A DNA stretch of 64,000 bases. Origin: Sebastes aleutianus (Eukaryota; Chordata; Actinopteri; Perciformes; Sebastidae). The notes beneath the pieces were generated by a model. That model ran no database searches, had not been told where the DNA came from, and was given only the letters and a program-made list of their open reading frames with translations. The DNA lies in assembly GCA_916700875.1 (NCBI GenBank), contig CAKAKS010000034.1:11986195-12050194 (forward strand). The letters are read 5' to 3'. A program made the position numbers and the translations under genes. This document shows, one piece after another, positions 12,961 to 25,920 of the stretch (position 1 is the stretch's first letter; every line of letters starts with the position of its first letter).

Positions 12961-14358
12961 CCTGAAGACAATACAACTTGGTTTTGTGTACTTGAAAGCA
13001 AATGGTCTGCAGCCTCTACATGTGTATGCGTCAGTGCACAAGATCTGAGAATTCCTGATAAAGTAATAAATATGTGGTTCCCCTCTTTTCTGTTCTTTAT
13101 CTTTCCACGTTACTAATTAACTTACAGTAAATGTCCACAGAAGCAATGATTTCAACAACAGAATTATTCTCCTGTTAGGCTATGTGCCACATCGACTCAT
13201 ACACTCTGTATCTCTGCTCTGAAGATGGTATTGGGTTACTCTATAAACGGACAGAATCGCTTCATTAAATAGCTTATTAAATAGGTTATTTGACAGAGTG
13301 GTATGTGACATATCTCTGTGTTTTAAGTAGTATAGGGTTACCCCTTCCCCTGGGTCATAACATATTATGAAGTGCGCGGGTTGCTTTGTGCGGGGCCTGG
13401 GTCACGGCCTGCTAAATATTTAGGGAGGGAGTACAGGCCCCTGCAGCCCTCCCAGATTGAGGGAGACATGACAGAATTGGCAAAGAAAATAAACAAACGC
13501 TGGAGATAGGAGGGCGCTGCAGGAGATGGACAGAGCAGGTTGGTGCACATGTTCATTTAAGTAGCAGAAATCAATTTTGCCCAGTTTATTACTGGTTCAT
13601 TATTCTCTCAGATTACTGATTCGAAAATGTTCATTGTGTCTTTAGAGTATCTTCCACGAGACCACAGACAGTCCTCTATAAATATTTCCACTTTATAAGA
13701 ACAATGTTTAGACTAGTTTGTTAAACAATGAGACAAATGAGGCCTACTTTTGTGTTCTTTAGCTTCTTCTACAAAAAGATTACTCTTTCAAAGGCTTTTC
13801 GAGGTTTAGAGAGCAAAATCCAGGTATTTCTTGGTTTTTTTTGGACAAATTTAAATTGATATTTCTGCAGATGCTCACACGCATGGATGTGATCTGAGCT
13901 CAAACTATTCTTGCATCTGTCATGAAGTGCAGCATCACATTTAAAACATGTACAACTTTACAAAATGGGTGTATGTATGCAAGTTAAAATTGACATGCAA
14001 TCATGGAGAGAGAAATAGTATGTTGGGTATGTGGGTGTGAGTGTGTGTGGCTTCTATGTGAAAAGCCCATGTAGGTGTCCCCTGTGTGTTGACAAAAGGA
14101 TTAGTTGAGGATCAAGTAAATCTTGCAGCTCCATGAAGACATCTGCAGACAAGAATCTGCACACACACACACACTGACAACTGACCCCACACAAACAAGC
14201 TTACCTTTGGCCACTGCTGAAGAAACAATACAAAATCCCAGACACAAACACACACAAACATCGCCGCTGCTCACCCTACCGACCACAGGAACATCACCCA
14301 GTGTCACACACTGTAAATAAACAGAGTTGAAGAGACAGACGCACACATATACACACAC

Positions 14359-14434
14359 CTTCTGCCAACGTGTCGTCCTCCGAGTGTCCATTCAGACTGG
14401 TCAGGCTGGAGATTTGTCCATTTTTCTCCAAAGG
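14359..14434 (-). CDS. akap12: akap12 exon 2 (76 bp, KNGQISSL block)
   Basis: Between acceptor TTTTTCAG and donor GTGTGTG there are 25 codons plus one base. They read PLEKNGQISSLTSLNGHSED then DTLAE, leaving phase 1. The frame matches the phase 0 end of exon 1. The KNGQ-S-NG pattern matches the second-exon block of vertebrate AKAP12 (LLQKNGQ...ING in human). The exon is too short for ORF scans and is found only by splice sites plus homology. Its donor is imperfect and runs straight into a GT-rich stretch, so the exact 3' border is slightly less certain. The next exon lies beyond the left edge. Confidence 0.78.
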
Positions 14435-14778
14435 CTGAAAAAGACACAGAAAGAAGATGAGACACTGAGTTTTTTAAGAATATTAATTTCAATGCATTAG
14501 CTTACACAGGAATAAATGGGTGATCATTTTTTTCCTTTGAAGGAATAGTTTAAGTTTGGGAATTTTTACGATTTTGTTTAAACCCGACATCAGACAATTA
14601 CCCTTATTTTTTTAATTTTTGAACTTTGGACTTCACTATAGCTGTTTCCCCTTGTTTCCAGTCTTATGTGAAGCTACAGAAGGCAACCGAGCCATCATGT
14701 TTTATGATCAGCGAATCAGCCTGCCAGGATGCTATTAGATCCTTAAATGGTGCCGCTATGATACACATCCTTTTTTAA

Positions 14779-14905
14779 AAGTTATTTTTTGGGGGCATTT
14801 TTCACCTTTATTGGACAGATGAAAGTGTATAGGCCGACTGGAAATGGGGAGAAAGAGGTGGATATGATATGTAGCAAAGTTCCCGCGGCTGGAATCAAGC
14901 GCTCC
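14779..14905. repeat. Dispersed repeat fragment (TTTATTGGACAG type)
   Basis: TTTTTCACCTTTATTGGACA, AAATGGGGAGAAAGAGGTG and GCAAAGTTCCCGCGGCTGGA with ATCAAGCG resemble a frequent fish repeat whose end looks like a tRNA B-box segment (GGNTGGAATCGAACCC). Here that end is decayed. Confidence 0.45.
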
Positions 14906-16450
14906 ATGATACATGTCCTTAAATAGTTTTATTAGCATGCGGTGAAATTCATCGTTAAAAGACAAAAACATCATGACAAGACCAAAAATAGGTAAAATAA
15001 CATCAGGTCACATTCACAACACCTCATTAAAATCATTCTTCTGTTGTTCAACACTCAAATGTAGGTCAAGTTTGCAACAAACTGAGTAATATACCAACGT
15101 CACAACAAAAAAATTATATTTTAGGAATATTGATCAAAAAGTACAATTTTCCAGTTATTTTCCATAATGGGCATAGTGTGTTAACAAGTAAATAACACAC
15201 AGCCTTGCTCACAGCACCTTATCAGTGGATCTGAGTTTTTTTCTGGTAGTGACCAGCTCCGACTGACAGCCGTACAATAGCAGGCAGGCCAGAGCTTTGT
15301 CTGTCCTGGCCAGGGGAGAGGGAACCAGAGCCTCCCCACAGAGCTGCTAATCTAACTAATGGACAACTCAGGCTCCATTCCCATCAGGCCAAACTCCTAC
15401 AGGAAAGCCCTGAAATATGACACCACAGAGGAGACACTCTGCTTGGGACAGGTTGGGAGGGACGTACTAAAAGATGAGAAAAAGAAAGTGAGGGCTGGTT
15501 TGAAGAGGGGAGGAAGGACCGGTCATCTGGTGGAGAGCTGTCAGAACTAACATTTTGGGGCAGTTACGTTATAAATCTAACAACCTTTGTCATTTCTTTG
15601 CATTGGCTTCTGATCTGCCAAACCAGATGAAATGAGGGGTTTGTATAATATTGTGGTCATAATTAGTTGTAAATGTAATCAGATCTTAAAACACATTTAC
15701 TACAAAAACATAATAGAACCACACCCTTCACCCCGTTTGCTCCATTCCAAGTACTCCCACCACAACAAACAGAAAATGATTCTTGACTGTTTCACCAAAT
15801 TTGCCAAAGGCCAGCTGCAAATCTGCAACATGAGATCATTTCCCCTCCCTTTAATTCTGACACATTTTACTAATCAAAACAAACACCATACTGGCAACCC
15901 ATGCACGAGCATGCAAGAGCCTTGTAGGACTCGCAAATATGTCTGCAATTTGTGAGTGACAGTTATACGTGAAACATGATGCTGCTACTATTTGTGATCT
16001 CGCTGATCTGCATGTAAGCAGTATCTATTGTTGTTATATGGGCCCCTGATTCTAAACAAGAAATTATAAACATAATTGAAGCCAGACAAGATCCGTACTG
16101 CATATTGGAAGCCTTTACACCCTCACATGTAATCACAGTGGTTCAAAAGCTTTCAAACAGAGGAGGATGGTGCTGTCATTTTTTTGTCCTTTTAAAGCCG
16201 TCAGGATCAGATTTGCTGTGTGAGCCATCAGCTGACCCCTAGACCTGCAGCGACCCGCCCTTCCCTAGTCAACCTCATGACTGGCATTCCCAGCATTCCT
16301 CGCCTTCAGCCCACCTCCCCCAAATGGTCACCCTATGACCACCTCTGTCCCTAAGTTACCTCATAGGTCCCCTCTGACCCCGTCAAAATGCCACTCCTTC
16401 CTCTGGCCGTCAAAAATGCTGCTGCTATTTTCTCACCGCAGCAGGTGTAA

Positions 16451-16781
16451 TGCCTCTTCCTAACATACAGCGACTGAGCGAACTCTGGCGAATGGCGCAC
16501 GAAAAATTGTCCAGATATACTACGAGCGATGTCACTCTCTATTACATAGAGAGCATGATATTGATTAACTGTCAGTTACAGTCAGCGTCGATTTTGATCA
16601 GTGAAAATAGGTTGGAGCTGAGCAAAACTTTGCATAAATAGAGCAAGTGCAAGCGGCTTTTCAAACAAGCGACACGTTGCTTTGCCTGCTCACTGACGCA
16701 CAGAGCAGGTTAGGACATCTTCATTGGGAAAAACTGAAACAATCTGATGTTCGCTCGCTCGCATCCAGTTAGGAAGAGGTG
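16451..16781. mobile_element. MITE with TAA target duplication (Harbinger-like)
   Basis: The left end TGCCTCTTCCTAAC and the right end GTTAGGAAGAGGTG are inverted repeats, followed inward by GAGCGAAC / GTTCGCTC. TAA flanks both tips (16448-16450 and 16782-16784). A 3-bp TWA duplication is usual for PIF/Harbinger elements. The 331-bp body has no coding frame of note. Confidence 0.65.
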
Positions 16782-18359
16782 TAAGGATAAATCCTTCAAG
16801 AGCAAAGACAGAATGCTTCGGGATATGGATGAATGAGCCTCATGGGTCATAATATAGATCAGGAAACTCAAACCAGGATCCCTGGGAATTACATCCATAT
16901 TGGATGTGTGAAGTCTGATAGACTGCCTCAGGTGATGTCACATCCCACGAAAGACTACAAGCTTGAAAATGACAAAAAAAAAGGGTGGTGTTGAGTTAAA
17001 AAGAAGTGAGTTTAACATACCTCTGTAGCTCCTCATCTCTGCTTGAGGCTAGTGGCTCAAGGCTACATTAGTCACTACTAGCATAACACATTTGAATCTC
17101 CAACCAAACTGTCAGCTGCCAAGATGCATTTTTGGTAATGTAGGCACCAGATTTTGACAAGGAAAATGATGCATGGAATAAAAAAAGACAGTATCTCTGG
17201 TTCTGCTGCATGTTATTTGATGTTGGGAGTCAGGCAATAACACTCAATTCTCATGTAATCAGGTGAGGAAGGAGGATTTCTCCTTGTAGGGAGGATCTTG
17301 TATCTCACCCATATAGAAATGATTGAGGGTGAAGGCTTTTGGTATTATAAGAATAGCAGTTTTGCAGTTTTAATTTATCATTCCAGTGACCTGAAACTGA
17401 ACTGACCCAAAAACTGACAAGTACTGCGTCGCCTGAGATGCCCTGAATTCCTTTCACGAGTTCCCAGACAGAATATGATGAAGTTTCACTGCCAGTTGTG
17501 CATTTTTTGACGTCTGCCTGGTCGACATGGTCTGCCACAAAGACCTAAAGACAGACTTAGACCTGCTGGTCACAAAACAAAACATCTGCTGAACAAAACA
17601 ACAGCGGGGAAAAAACTATTGTTTTGTTTCCTGTCTGGTTTTCTGTGTAATGTGATCTGATTTAATTTATCTTATTGGAAAATATTTACACAGCCCTATT
17701 CTTATTTAACAATAACTGTTATTTTTCCATCTTGGAGCATTATTCAACACGACTAGATAGAGGCGTAAAGGAGAGACATATACCTTCCCTCATGAGGAAG
17801 AGGTACGTACAGTACTGTATTCGTGGCTGTGTGTTTTCTTTGTGATGTGTATATTCATTATTCAATTAACAGTCAGCACTGTAGTTTCAAGTATCTCTTT
17901 ACACCTCCTGCCTCTTTTAAAACCTGTTTCAACTCTTCATCTCAAAGGATGATTGTATCTCCCTCCTTCCCTCTCTGCAGCCTCTTTCATTTAAGTGTTT
18001 ACACACCTATTAGAGGTACTTAATGTCTGTCAGCCAGCAGACCTGTGTGGCACTTACGGTAATTGCTGAGTCAGCATTTAGACTTACAACTGCTATCCTT
18101 TTATTTAATCCAACTTGTTACAATGAGTGGCAGGCAGGTAAAGCTGAACTGGACAAAGAAAGACACTTTAAAAGATTAAATCACAAATCCCTGCTATTAA
18201 CATTAAATAATAAGGCTGGTGATATTTTATATTTTTCAAAGGGGTCCCTTGACCTCTGACCTCAAGAAATGTGAATGAAAACTCTGAGATGAACAGATTG
18301 AAAACTGTATCTTATTAGATAAAACAGATGTTGACAAAGTGCATAATTTGCAGTTGAAA

Positions 18360-18494
18360 AAAGATAGTAAATCGCAATATATAACAATACTCAGCATATC
18401 GCAAAATGTTTAAAATCGCAATAAGATCGTATCTTGACTTAAGTATCGTGATAATATTGTATTGTGGGGCCTCTGAAGATTTCCACCCCTAGTA
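18360..18494. repeat. Relic of the atatcg-type repeat
   Basis: AAATCGCAATATATAACAAT, AATAAGATCGTATCTTGACT and the end TTTCCACCCCTAG belong to the same kind of repeat as 12440-12520. CCACCCCTAG is the complementary end of TAGGGGTG. Confidence 0.55.
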
Positions 18495-20308
18495 TTTGTT
18501 GACAATAAGAAAAACATAGAATAACCATACACCTAGCTACACAGTAAAGATAAGAAATGTACTCTCAAAGCATGTGGATAATGTTGTACAGAAAGTGCTG
18601 GAAGATAGTGGTTAATACCTGACAACATATTGGATGACAGGTGTTTTCACTGATTCTACATTCGACATTTGGGTAATGAGTGCTGTTAAACTTTCACAAA
18701 CTTAAACAGACTGATTATATCTGGCTGTCTTGTAGGAAAGTCTATGAGAGAAATTGTCTTCTTAATGGCAAAAAAAATACTCCAAAGTGTAATTTGTCAG
18801 TGCACTTTGCACAATAAAGCCTTCAGATAAACTTTAAATCCTTCTCATCTGATTGTCCACAATGAGAATGATGTGCAATTACAGGACCAGCTCTGGAGAA
18901 AAGATTAGATTGTCTTCTTGGCCATTTTCCTATGATCTTTTCTCTCACTTTACCACTATTTCTGCTTTCGCTTTTATCCCGAATTTATCTTTGATTCTTA
19001 TTTTCTCTTATATGCCTCTCTCATTCACTTCTTGGCTGCACCTCTACACTCCAGGAGAGGGAGACGACCCGCGGTCTCCTAAATCACTCCCCAAAGGCCA
19101 GCAGAAGAGATTTATATCCCTTAAACCAAACACAGGACGCAGGAGGAGGGGGTTAATGGAAAAGAAGAGGGTGACGCAGCTGGCAAATTACATCTCGAAC
19201 TCGGGTCTCTGGTCTCAGAAGAGGCGGAGAGAAGAACTGAGTATGCAAAAAGTGCTTTGGTGACCTTTATTTAAATCTGATCCATTCAAATAAAACAGAA
19301 GAGGCTTGTCTTTGTGCGGGTGAAAGTGATTTAGGAGTTCAAAAACAGTAGGATGGTTTTGATTTATAGCTAGCATTTGATTCCTCTTATTTTGTGGCTC
19401 TGTAGTGATTTATACAAGTTCCTGTCAAGACGGTTTTCAGTCTTCAAATACTGGGTTCTTGCAACTGAAGAGTGGATCAATGTAGCTATTACTGGATTTA
19501 ATATATTTGAGAATCCTTGTAGAAATAAGCAGATATCAAATGCAGAAAGCTAATATTTTCTAGCTCACCACGAAACTACTTGTCAATCATAACAAAGAGC
19601 ACAATAATGATGAAGCGGAAACAGCGGTCATAAATTCACTCCATCTGGCCGGCATGATCATTCTGTTGCCAGTATATTGACTATGACTCAGCGAGGTGCT
19701 GCTGAAAATGCACAAGGAGGAAAACTTAACTGTTTAATGCTGATTCATAAGCTTGCACAAATACAAAGAAAAGAAAAAGTACAGTGTCAGTGAATGACAG
19801 TGTAGTAGTTTATAAACATGAGCAATCACGGTAGGATTATTCCCAAGTGAACATATGCACACACAAGGAAATTCGCAGTAGGAGATAACAGGCTTAAAGA
19901 CTCTCTGTGGGGTCGTAGTTTGTACGTGACAGTTAACCTTGCGACCTCTGACCTCTGAGGTGTGGACAGAGTCTCGGAGGAGACGAAAGGAGGATGATGC
20001 CGATGGGAGGGGGACGACTGGGTGAACGGAGAGCACAAAGATAAAGGCAGAGGAGAGGAGGAGTGAGAGGAGGTGAAAGCATAGATGTGAAGATAGAAAG
20101 AGAGGAGATGAGAAACAGAGAGCTAGAATGAGGAGAAAAAGAAGGCAAGAATGTGGTCCAAGGAAAGTAGTCCTTATCTTAATGGCACATTATGTTCAAT
20201 CATCCTGTTGGAATCTATAAGTAAGGCTTAGTGTTTTTGGTTCGTATTGATTATTTAACGAGGAAGATTCAAACTACATTTCACCCAGATTTCACACAAT
20301 TGTTGTAA

Positions 20309-20636
20309 AGTCTTCTTCAATACAGCATGATGTTCATTTAGTAAATTATGGTCCCACTAAGAATAAAATAGACCATAAAGCAGAGTATGCTTTAGGGCGT
20401 GGCTACCGTGTGATTGACAGCTCGCTACCACTTGTTAATTATAACATTTTGGTCGCCTAAAAATGTCTTATTCATTGTTCAGTTGTACTTAGCTCCACCC
20501 TCTCGTGTCATTCCTGGTTGCAAAAAAAACAAGATGGCAACAGCCAAAATGCCGAACTCGAGGCTTCAAAACCGCAGTCCACAAACCAATGGGTGACGTC
20601 ACGGTGACTACGTCCACTTCTTATATACAGTCTAAG
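20309..20636 (-). repeat. Dispersed fish repeat, copy 2 (truncated)
   Basis: The minus strand reads TTAGACTGTATATAAGAAGT, GTGACGTCACCCATTGG, GAGGGTGGAGCTAAGTACAA and ends at GCTGTATTGAAGAAGACT. It matches the first half of 9747-10430. Confidence 0.8.
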
Positions 20637-22035
20637 GCTCTGCATTAAAATCGATTTTAACCTGCATTTTTGAATGTTACATATAATATTCAAATTAAAT
20701 ACCAGTAAAATCCCAGATTTGTATGTATCCCATCTATAAATTAAGGAGAGTATTTAACTTCCCCCCGTAGCTGCCCAAAAGCTTCAAAAAAAGTATAAGA
20801 GAGTCCATTTATTCTACTTCTCTCAACTTAACCATCATCATCTAAACAATCCTGATGAATCAAACTCCACCAATAAGCTACTCTAAGCAGGTTAAAATGA
20901 GCTGCGAGAGGTACTTGCCAATAAATATTTCCCCTTAGTCTAACGGGAGGTTTCAGAGGCCTGTGTGACCATCATGTCTGTCTCCCTCTCCCTCCCTCTC
21001 CCTTCATGTCTCTTCACCCCTGCCAGCCCCCAATCTATTATCCCTGACCCCCACATTCAGTACATACCAAAGATCAAAGCCTGACAAGACCCCCAAAGAG
21101 CACTCTCACTGTTTCCACAAACCTTCAACTCTGCTCAGGTGCTCAGACAGCGAGTACCTGTGCTTCTGTGTGTGCGTTTGATCAGTTTAAAGTGAAATAA
21201 AGAAACTCTAAACAAGTTAAACGAGTCCTGAATCACAAAAAAATCCTCATAACGATTGTAAGTCTCTGCTGAAGTCATGCTCCTTTAAAAAAAAAGAAAA
21301 GATTTTTGGCTAATTTGTGCGAGCCAAATTCACAGTAATCCCTCAAACATTTGGATCATGGGCCAAATCTGAGTACGTCAAGTCAGATCCAGATGTATTA
21401 CTGAGTTACAATATGAAAAGTAAGCATCTCCTCTTTTCTTTTTTTACCTCCCTCCATCTTTCCCTCTTTCATTCCAGTTGTCTCATCCACTTCTGCTCTA
21501 TACACAGAGCAGGTTTGACTGTGTGATTTTATTTATGGTGGCTTTCAGGAAGGCATCCGTTACAATAAATCGGTCAACTCACAAACACAAGCTGGATATG
21601 GAAAAACTCCCACACTCTCTGTGTTTGTATCCACAAGTGAGGTTGCCAATTTTTCTATTAGTTTATCTTTAAGTGGATGAGGATCCATTCAGTCTGGTGT
21701 CTGGCTGAAAGTTAAAAACTTTTCTGCAATTCGGGATAATACCTTGGATATTCAATCAACATAATTGAACATTCTCAGTCATATAAAACACTTCTAACGC
21801 AGCGCAACGGTTCTATATTTTACTGTAACGGTCAGCAGTCAGACACCTGAAAGACTTGCAACTGATTTGTTATTTGCTTTTGAAAGCTTCAAACTTGACT
21901 TGAATTCGCCCCAAAATGCTGGTTATAATTGACATTAATTTTCATGCGAACTGCATGAAATGATAGTTACATATTGTTGGAAACTATGCAAAAATATATA
22001 CAGTATATTTGCAATGATAAGTTTGTGGTCCATTA

Positions 22036-22043
22036 CTTCTTAG
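22036..22043. repeat. Target-site duplication, left copy
   Basis: CTTCTTAG, identical to 22700-22707 on the other side of the hAT-type element. The perfect match suggests the insertion is not very old. Confidence 0.85.
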
Positions 22044-22699
22044 CAGAGGTGGGACCAAGTCATTGCTTCACAAGTCACAAGTAATTCTTAAGTCATTGTT
22101 CTCAAGTCAAGTCCTAAGTCAAGACTGACAAGTCCCAAGTCAAGTCCAGTTTTGAGTCCTAAACAAGTAATAAAGCGCTCTTCACCAAATGCAATGCCAT
22201 TTGTGTCTCTGTAATTTTCAACCCTCACATATTGCATACTGCAATTCATTTTTTTGTCGACCACAGCATAGTTTTTGTATGCAAATGAAATTATCTTTGG
22301 TATCATTTTTTCCAACTGCCGCTCAGTAATGTAACGTTAGTTCTTCATGGTTTTCTCCTGCAACTTTATTGGATGCTGTTGGCTTGGTTCAAACAAAGTG
22401 GATCTGGGGAATTAAGTGCCGACTTGTTGGGAATGAATAGCGTTAACATTAGTTAATCCAGGAAATGAAGGGAAATTAACTGATTCGTCACACACTTTTT
22501 AATCTTTGGGTTTGGGAGAAGGTATCAAGTATTTTAAAGTCAAAAGTCTCAAGTCCAGTGAAGTCACAGGTCATTGGTGTTATAGTCCAAGTCGAGCTGC
22601 AAGTCTTTTTTGATTTTGTCAAGTCGAGTCTAAAGTCAGCAAATTTGTGACTCGAGGCTGACTCCAGTCCAAGTCATGTGACTCGAGCCCACACCTCTG
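22044..22699. mobile_element. hAT-type non-autonomous transposon with 8-bp target duplication
   Basis: The ends CAGAGGTGGG (left) and CAGAGGTGTGGG (reverse complement of the right) form short inverted repeats. The element is flanked on both sides by the same 8 bp, CTTCTTAG (22036-22043 and 22700-22707). An 8-bp duplication with CAGNGGTG-like ends is diagnostic of the hAT superfamily. Much of the body is built from repeated CAAGTC/AAGTCC words at both ends. It has no transposase, and I recognise the ends as a common fish repeat. Confidence 0.85.
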
Positions 22700-22707
22700 C
22701 TTCTTAG
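22700..22707. repeat. Target-site duplication, right copy
   Basis: CTTCTTAG, identical to 22036-22043. Confidence 0.85.
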
Positions 22708-24235
22708 CCCTGGAAACCATATCAGTCTGTTTGCATGACTGTCAGCTGTATTTGATTTCAGCCCGGTTCACATACAGGACGAATGAATTAGATAAATAAA
22801 ACAGCAGACAGATAAAATGACTCACGTTATGTGTATGTTCGTGTGTGAGAGAGGAACCTAGTAGAAAGAAAGAAATGCAAACCAAAAGACTGAGTGACCC
22901 TAAAGAGTCACACACCTGTTAGCTGCCATTTTAAGACAACAGATCAACCCAGGTTGTCCTCTACCTACATCAGTGCATCACTAACCCCTTAACCCGAAGT
23001 CTCTATACCTCCCACAATTTGTCTGTTTTTCATCACCCCCGTCCCTTCATCTGTGCGGCTGCTACACTCGAACAGCAAACGGAGCCAAACAACAACAACA
23101 GCCTGCATGGACGCAGGAAAAAGACCCCCCAGGACACGATCACAATCAGGCCACACTGGCCAGCGTTTGACCCCAGGGGCCTGCCTCTCTAACTGGGTTG
23201 AAATAACAAATCCACCCCCTTTTGCTGACCCTCCTGTCATGAATCTCTAAATATCTCTGAGCCCCGATAAGCATCTGAGCTCCGGAGTCATATGTGAGAA
23301 AAGAAGATGACTAGTGAGAGAGGGCGTCTGGAATGCATAGAAACGCTTTAAACATGGCTTTAATTAGTGACACATTTAAACCAGACTGTTTTTTCTGGCT
23401 TTAGGCCTCAAATTACTTTTAGATTATTGCCCTAATAATGTCTATATGTTCTAAATTTTGGCACAGAAACAACATTCGGGGTCAAATACGTCACTTAAAC
23501 TTGGAGCTATCCAAATAGTTTAAAGAACAGTTTCCAAAGTCAGGTTGTGGACAGTTGGTGTATGTGGTGAGAATAGGTTCATGAATTGAAGTTCAAATTA
23601 CAATAAACACAGTGAAGAGTAGAAGAGAACTTGATCATGAATGGATTTGGACACATGATCTTAATCTATTATTTATTAGCACAGACAATGAAGTCTTATT
23701 ATGTTGCAACATGATCATGTTCTGTTTATATGCAGACAAAATCACATTGTTATACTATGAAATAGTGTTTGGACTTATATTTGATTACTTAAAGATGTCA
23801 TTTATACACTTTTTTTGTTACATTTAAGTCAATAAACTAGCTAACTTGAAGTTTGTGTTGAAGTTCGAAGGTTCAGGGTTGCTTTTATTTTATAGGATTA
23901 ATGTAATTACTGGATAGAAAACAGACGTGTGCGTCACAGAAACACACTTATTAGATTAAAAAACACACTACAAACACTGGCCTAACCAGAAACAAGCAAA
24001 CTATTCACAAAAATGTGTACACTGTTAAAATTCAACATTCAAAAACATAAAGCTGATTGTTTTTGGTCGTATTTTTGGCGCAAAACTTGTGTGAGAATAC
24101 AAAGAAACTGAACAGGTGCAACTTGACAAGCTGATCAACATTTCTCAACTGCTGTGTTTTATGATACTTTACTATACTGTGGGGTATATTAATTAATAAT
24201 AAAAACATGTATACTGACTTTGACAAACATAAACT

Positions 24236-25083
24236 AGAAGTGCACTTGGAGAGCGCAGACCTCCACCAAGGCAGGTTCCATATAAGTCGCTGCCCCCACT
24301 AAAGAAGTTAGTGCCGTTAAAACAAATGTAATAAAATGCGTTAACTTTGACAGCCCTACAATTTACACATCCAGCAAGCAGAGAGCCACATTAACAATCA
24401 TTTGGAGTCGTGACTTGATGACTGTAGGTAAGGCTCTGTTTTGGTCTGCACCAACTCCTTATCAAGTGGTAAGTCGCCTGAGGCAGAACATCTTTTATCA
24501 AGATTTTCTCACATGTTATTGGGTGCCATTTGATTTTAACACAGTTAAAAGAGACATGTGAAAGAAATCAGCTTTAAAAAGAAGTCTGTTTTCTTGCCAA
24601 AAAACAACCAACTCTTACGTGTTGTTCCCTTCGTCTCATTACTTTCATTGGTCTACTTAACGGAGATGGAACAGTACAGGCTTTAGTCCGCTAATGCGAT
24701 TATCTAGTCTAAACTACAATTACTGCCTCACGGTTGTATGCCTCCGCCAACCAGTTATGTTGCAGTTTACATCCACGTCTGTCCAAAATATCATCACTTC
24801 ATCATTTTATTCTATTAGACATTTGTGTGAAATTTTCATAATTAGCACATAAATTCTTCAGTTATGGACAAAAACGTGTTTTGTGAAAACACAGTGACCT
24901 TTGACCACCTTTGAATTCTCAACAGTTCATCCTTGAGTCCCGGTGGATGTTTGTGCCAACTTTGAAGAAATACACTCGAGGCGTTCCTGTGATATAACGT
25001 TCACGAGAATGGGACGAACGGACAGACAACCCGAAAACATAATGCCTCCGGTCACAGCTATCGCCGGCGCGGAAGCATAAAAA
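24236..25083 (+). repeat. Composite dispersed repeat
   Basis: The left part reads AAGTGCACTTGGAGAGCGCA and GACCTCCACCAAGGCAG. The right part has TTCATCCTTGAGTCCCGGTG, AACGTTCACGAGAATGGGAC and CGCCGGCGCGGAAGCATAAA. Both belong to the two ends of one repeat that I recognise from fish. A foreign MITE end (GCGTTAACTTTGACAGCCCT, 24330-24360) is nested in it. Confidence 0.6.
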
Positions 25084-25479
25084 TGGGAATGGCTTAATCA
25101 CAAACAAGCACATGCTAAGACATGGTGTCTTTTTGACTCATTGCAGTTCAAAACAACACTTCCATTCGCTCAAATGAGTAAGCAGTGACCACCTGATTCA
25201 CTGTGCTGTATGTTCCTAATTATCCTGAGACAGCACTGACTGGGCATCATAAGACACGACTTACAGAGTCCAAATGCAACAGTATATACACACTAAGGTA
25301 TGTGGTTTTACTTCGTGAGGTTAGTCACGACTCTTCCATTTACAGCTGTGATCTGTTTTGTTGTTTGAGGAAGTGACATGTTTCGTATTTTTGAATACCT
25401 CCCACCTTGAGTTAAAGCCACAAACCTTAAATTGCTTAATCATGTGAATAAAATCAGGTCCATAAAGACTGATTTGTCT

Positions 25480-25920
25480 CTAAAAATACTCCAATATAAG
25501 TCCAAACAAAATTGTACATAAGCAAAAGTAAATATTATGAGCAAAGTGTACAGTACTTATATCAAAAGTAAAAGTTCCCATATTATGCAGCAGAATGGCC
25601 CCTGTCAGTGTCATATTACTCTATATTATATTAATAATTACTTTGATGCATTTACACATAAGCAGCATTTCATGGTTGTATCTGGCTGAAGTGGAGCTAG
25701 TTTCAACTATTTCATATACTGTTGGGTAGTTTAATTTACAGTATCATAGATCATAATCTGCAAAGTAACCATTAACTATAGCTCTCAGACAAATGTAGTG
25801 GAGTAACAAGCACAACATGTTTCCTATAATGTGGTGGAGTAGATGTATAAAGCAGTAAAAATGGAAGTACTCAAGTAAAACACCTAAAATTGTACTTGAG
25901 TACATACTTTCCACCACCGC
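25480..25920 (-). mobile_element. MITE of the GGTGGAAAGTA family, truncated
   Basis: The right end, read on the minus strand, is GCGGTGGTGGAAAGTATGTAC then TCAAGTACAATTTTAGG, with ACTCCACTACATTTGTCTGA inside. This is a well-known fish element whose ends read GGTGGAAAGTAAC...AAGTAC. The left end is missing. Confidence 0.65.

Larger units (their letters stand above)
1..14358 (-). other. akap12 intron 2, part (over 14 kb)
   Basis: This is everything left of the GTGTGTG donor. It holds MITE copies at 1893-2200, 3899-4115 and 10433-10655, a hAT relic at 7845-8475, the dispersed repeat at 9747-10430, a composite relic at 12440-12960 and a TG microsatellite at 11986-12013. Pyrimidine-rich tracts lie at 1260-1390 and 5800-6120, and G-rich tracts at 2399-2423 and 5512-5640. 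The stretches 2.2-3.9, 4.1-7.8, 8.5-9.7, 10.7-12.4 and 13.0-14.3 kb show nothing I can name. I found no alternative akap12 first exon. Confidence 0.65.

Noticed and set aside
1..14358. Large akap12 scaffold exon or alternative first exons in the left part
   Set aside because: No long minus-strand frame exists here and I could not identify a known alternative akap12 start; the large exon must be outside the window.
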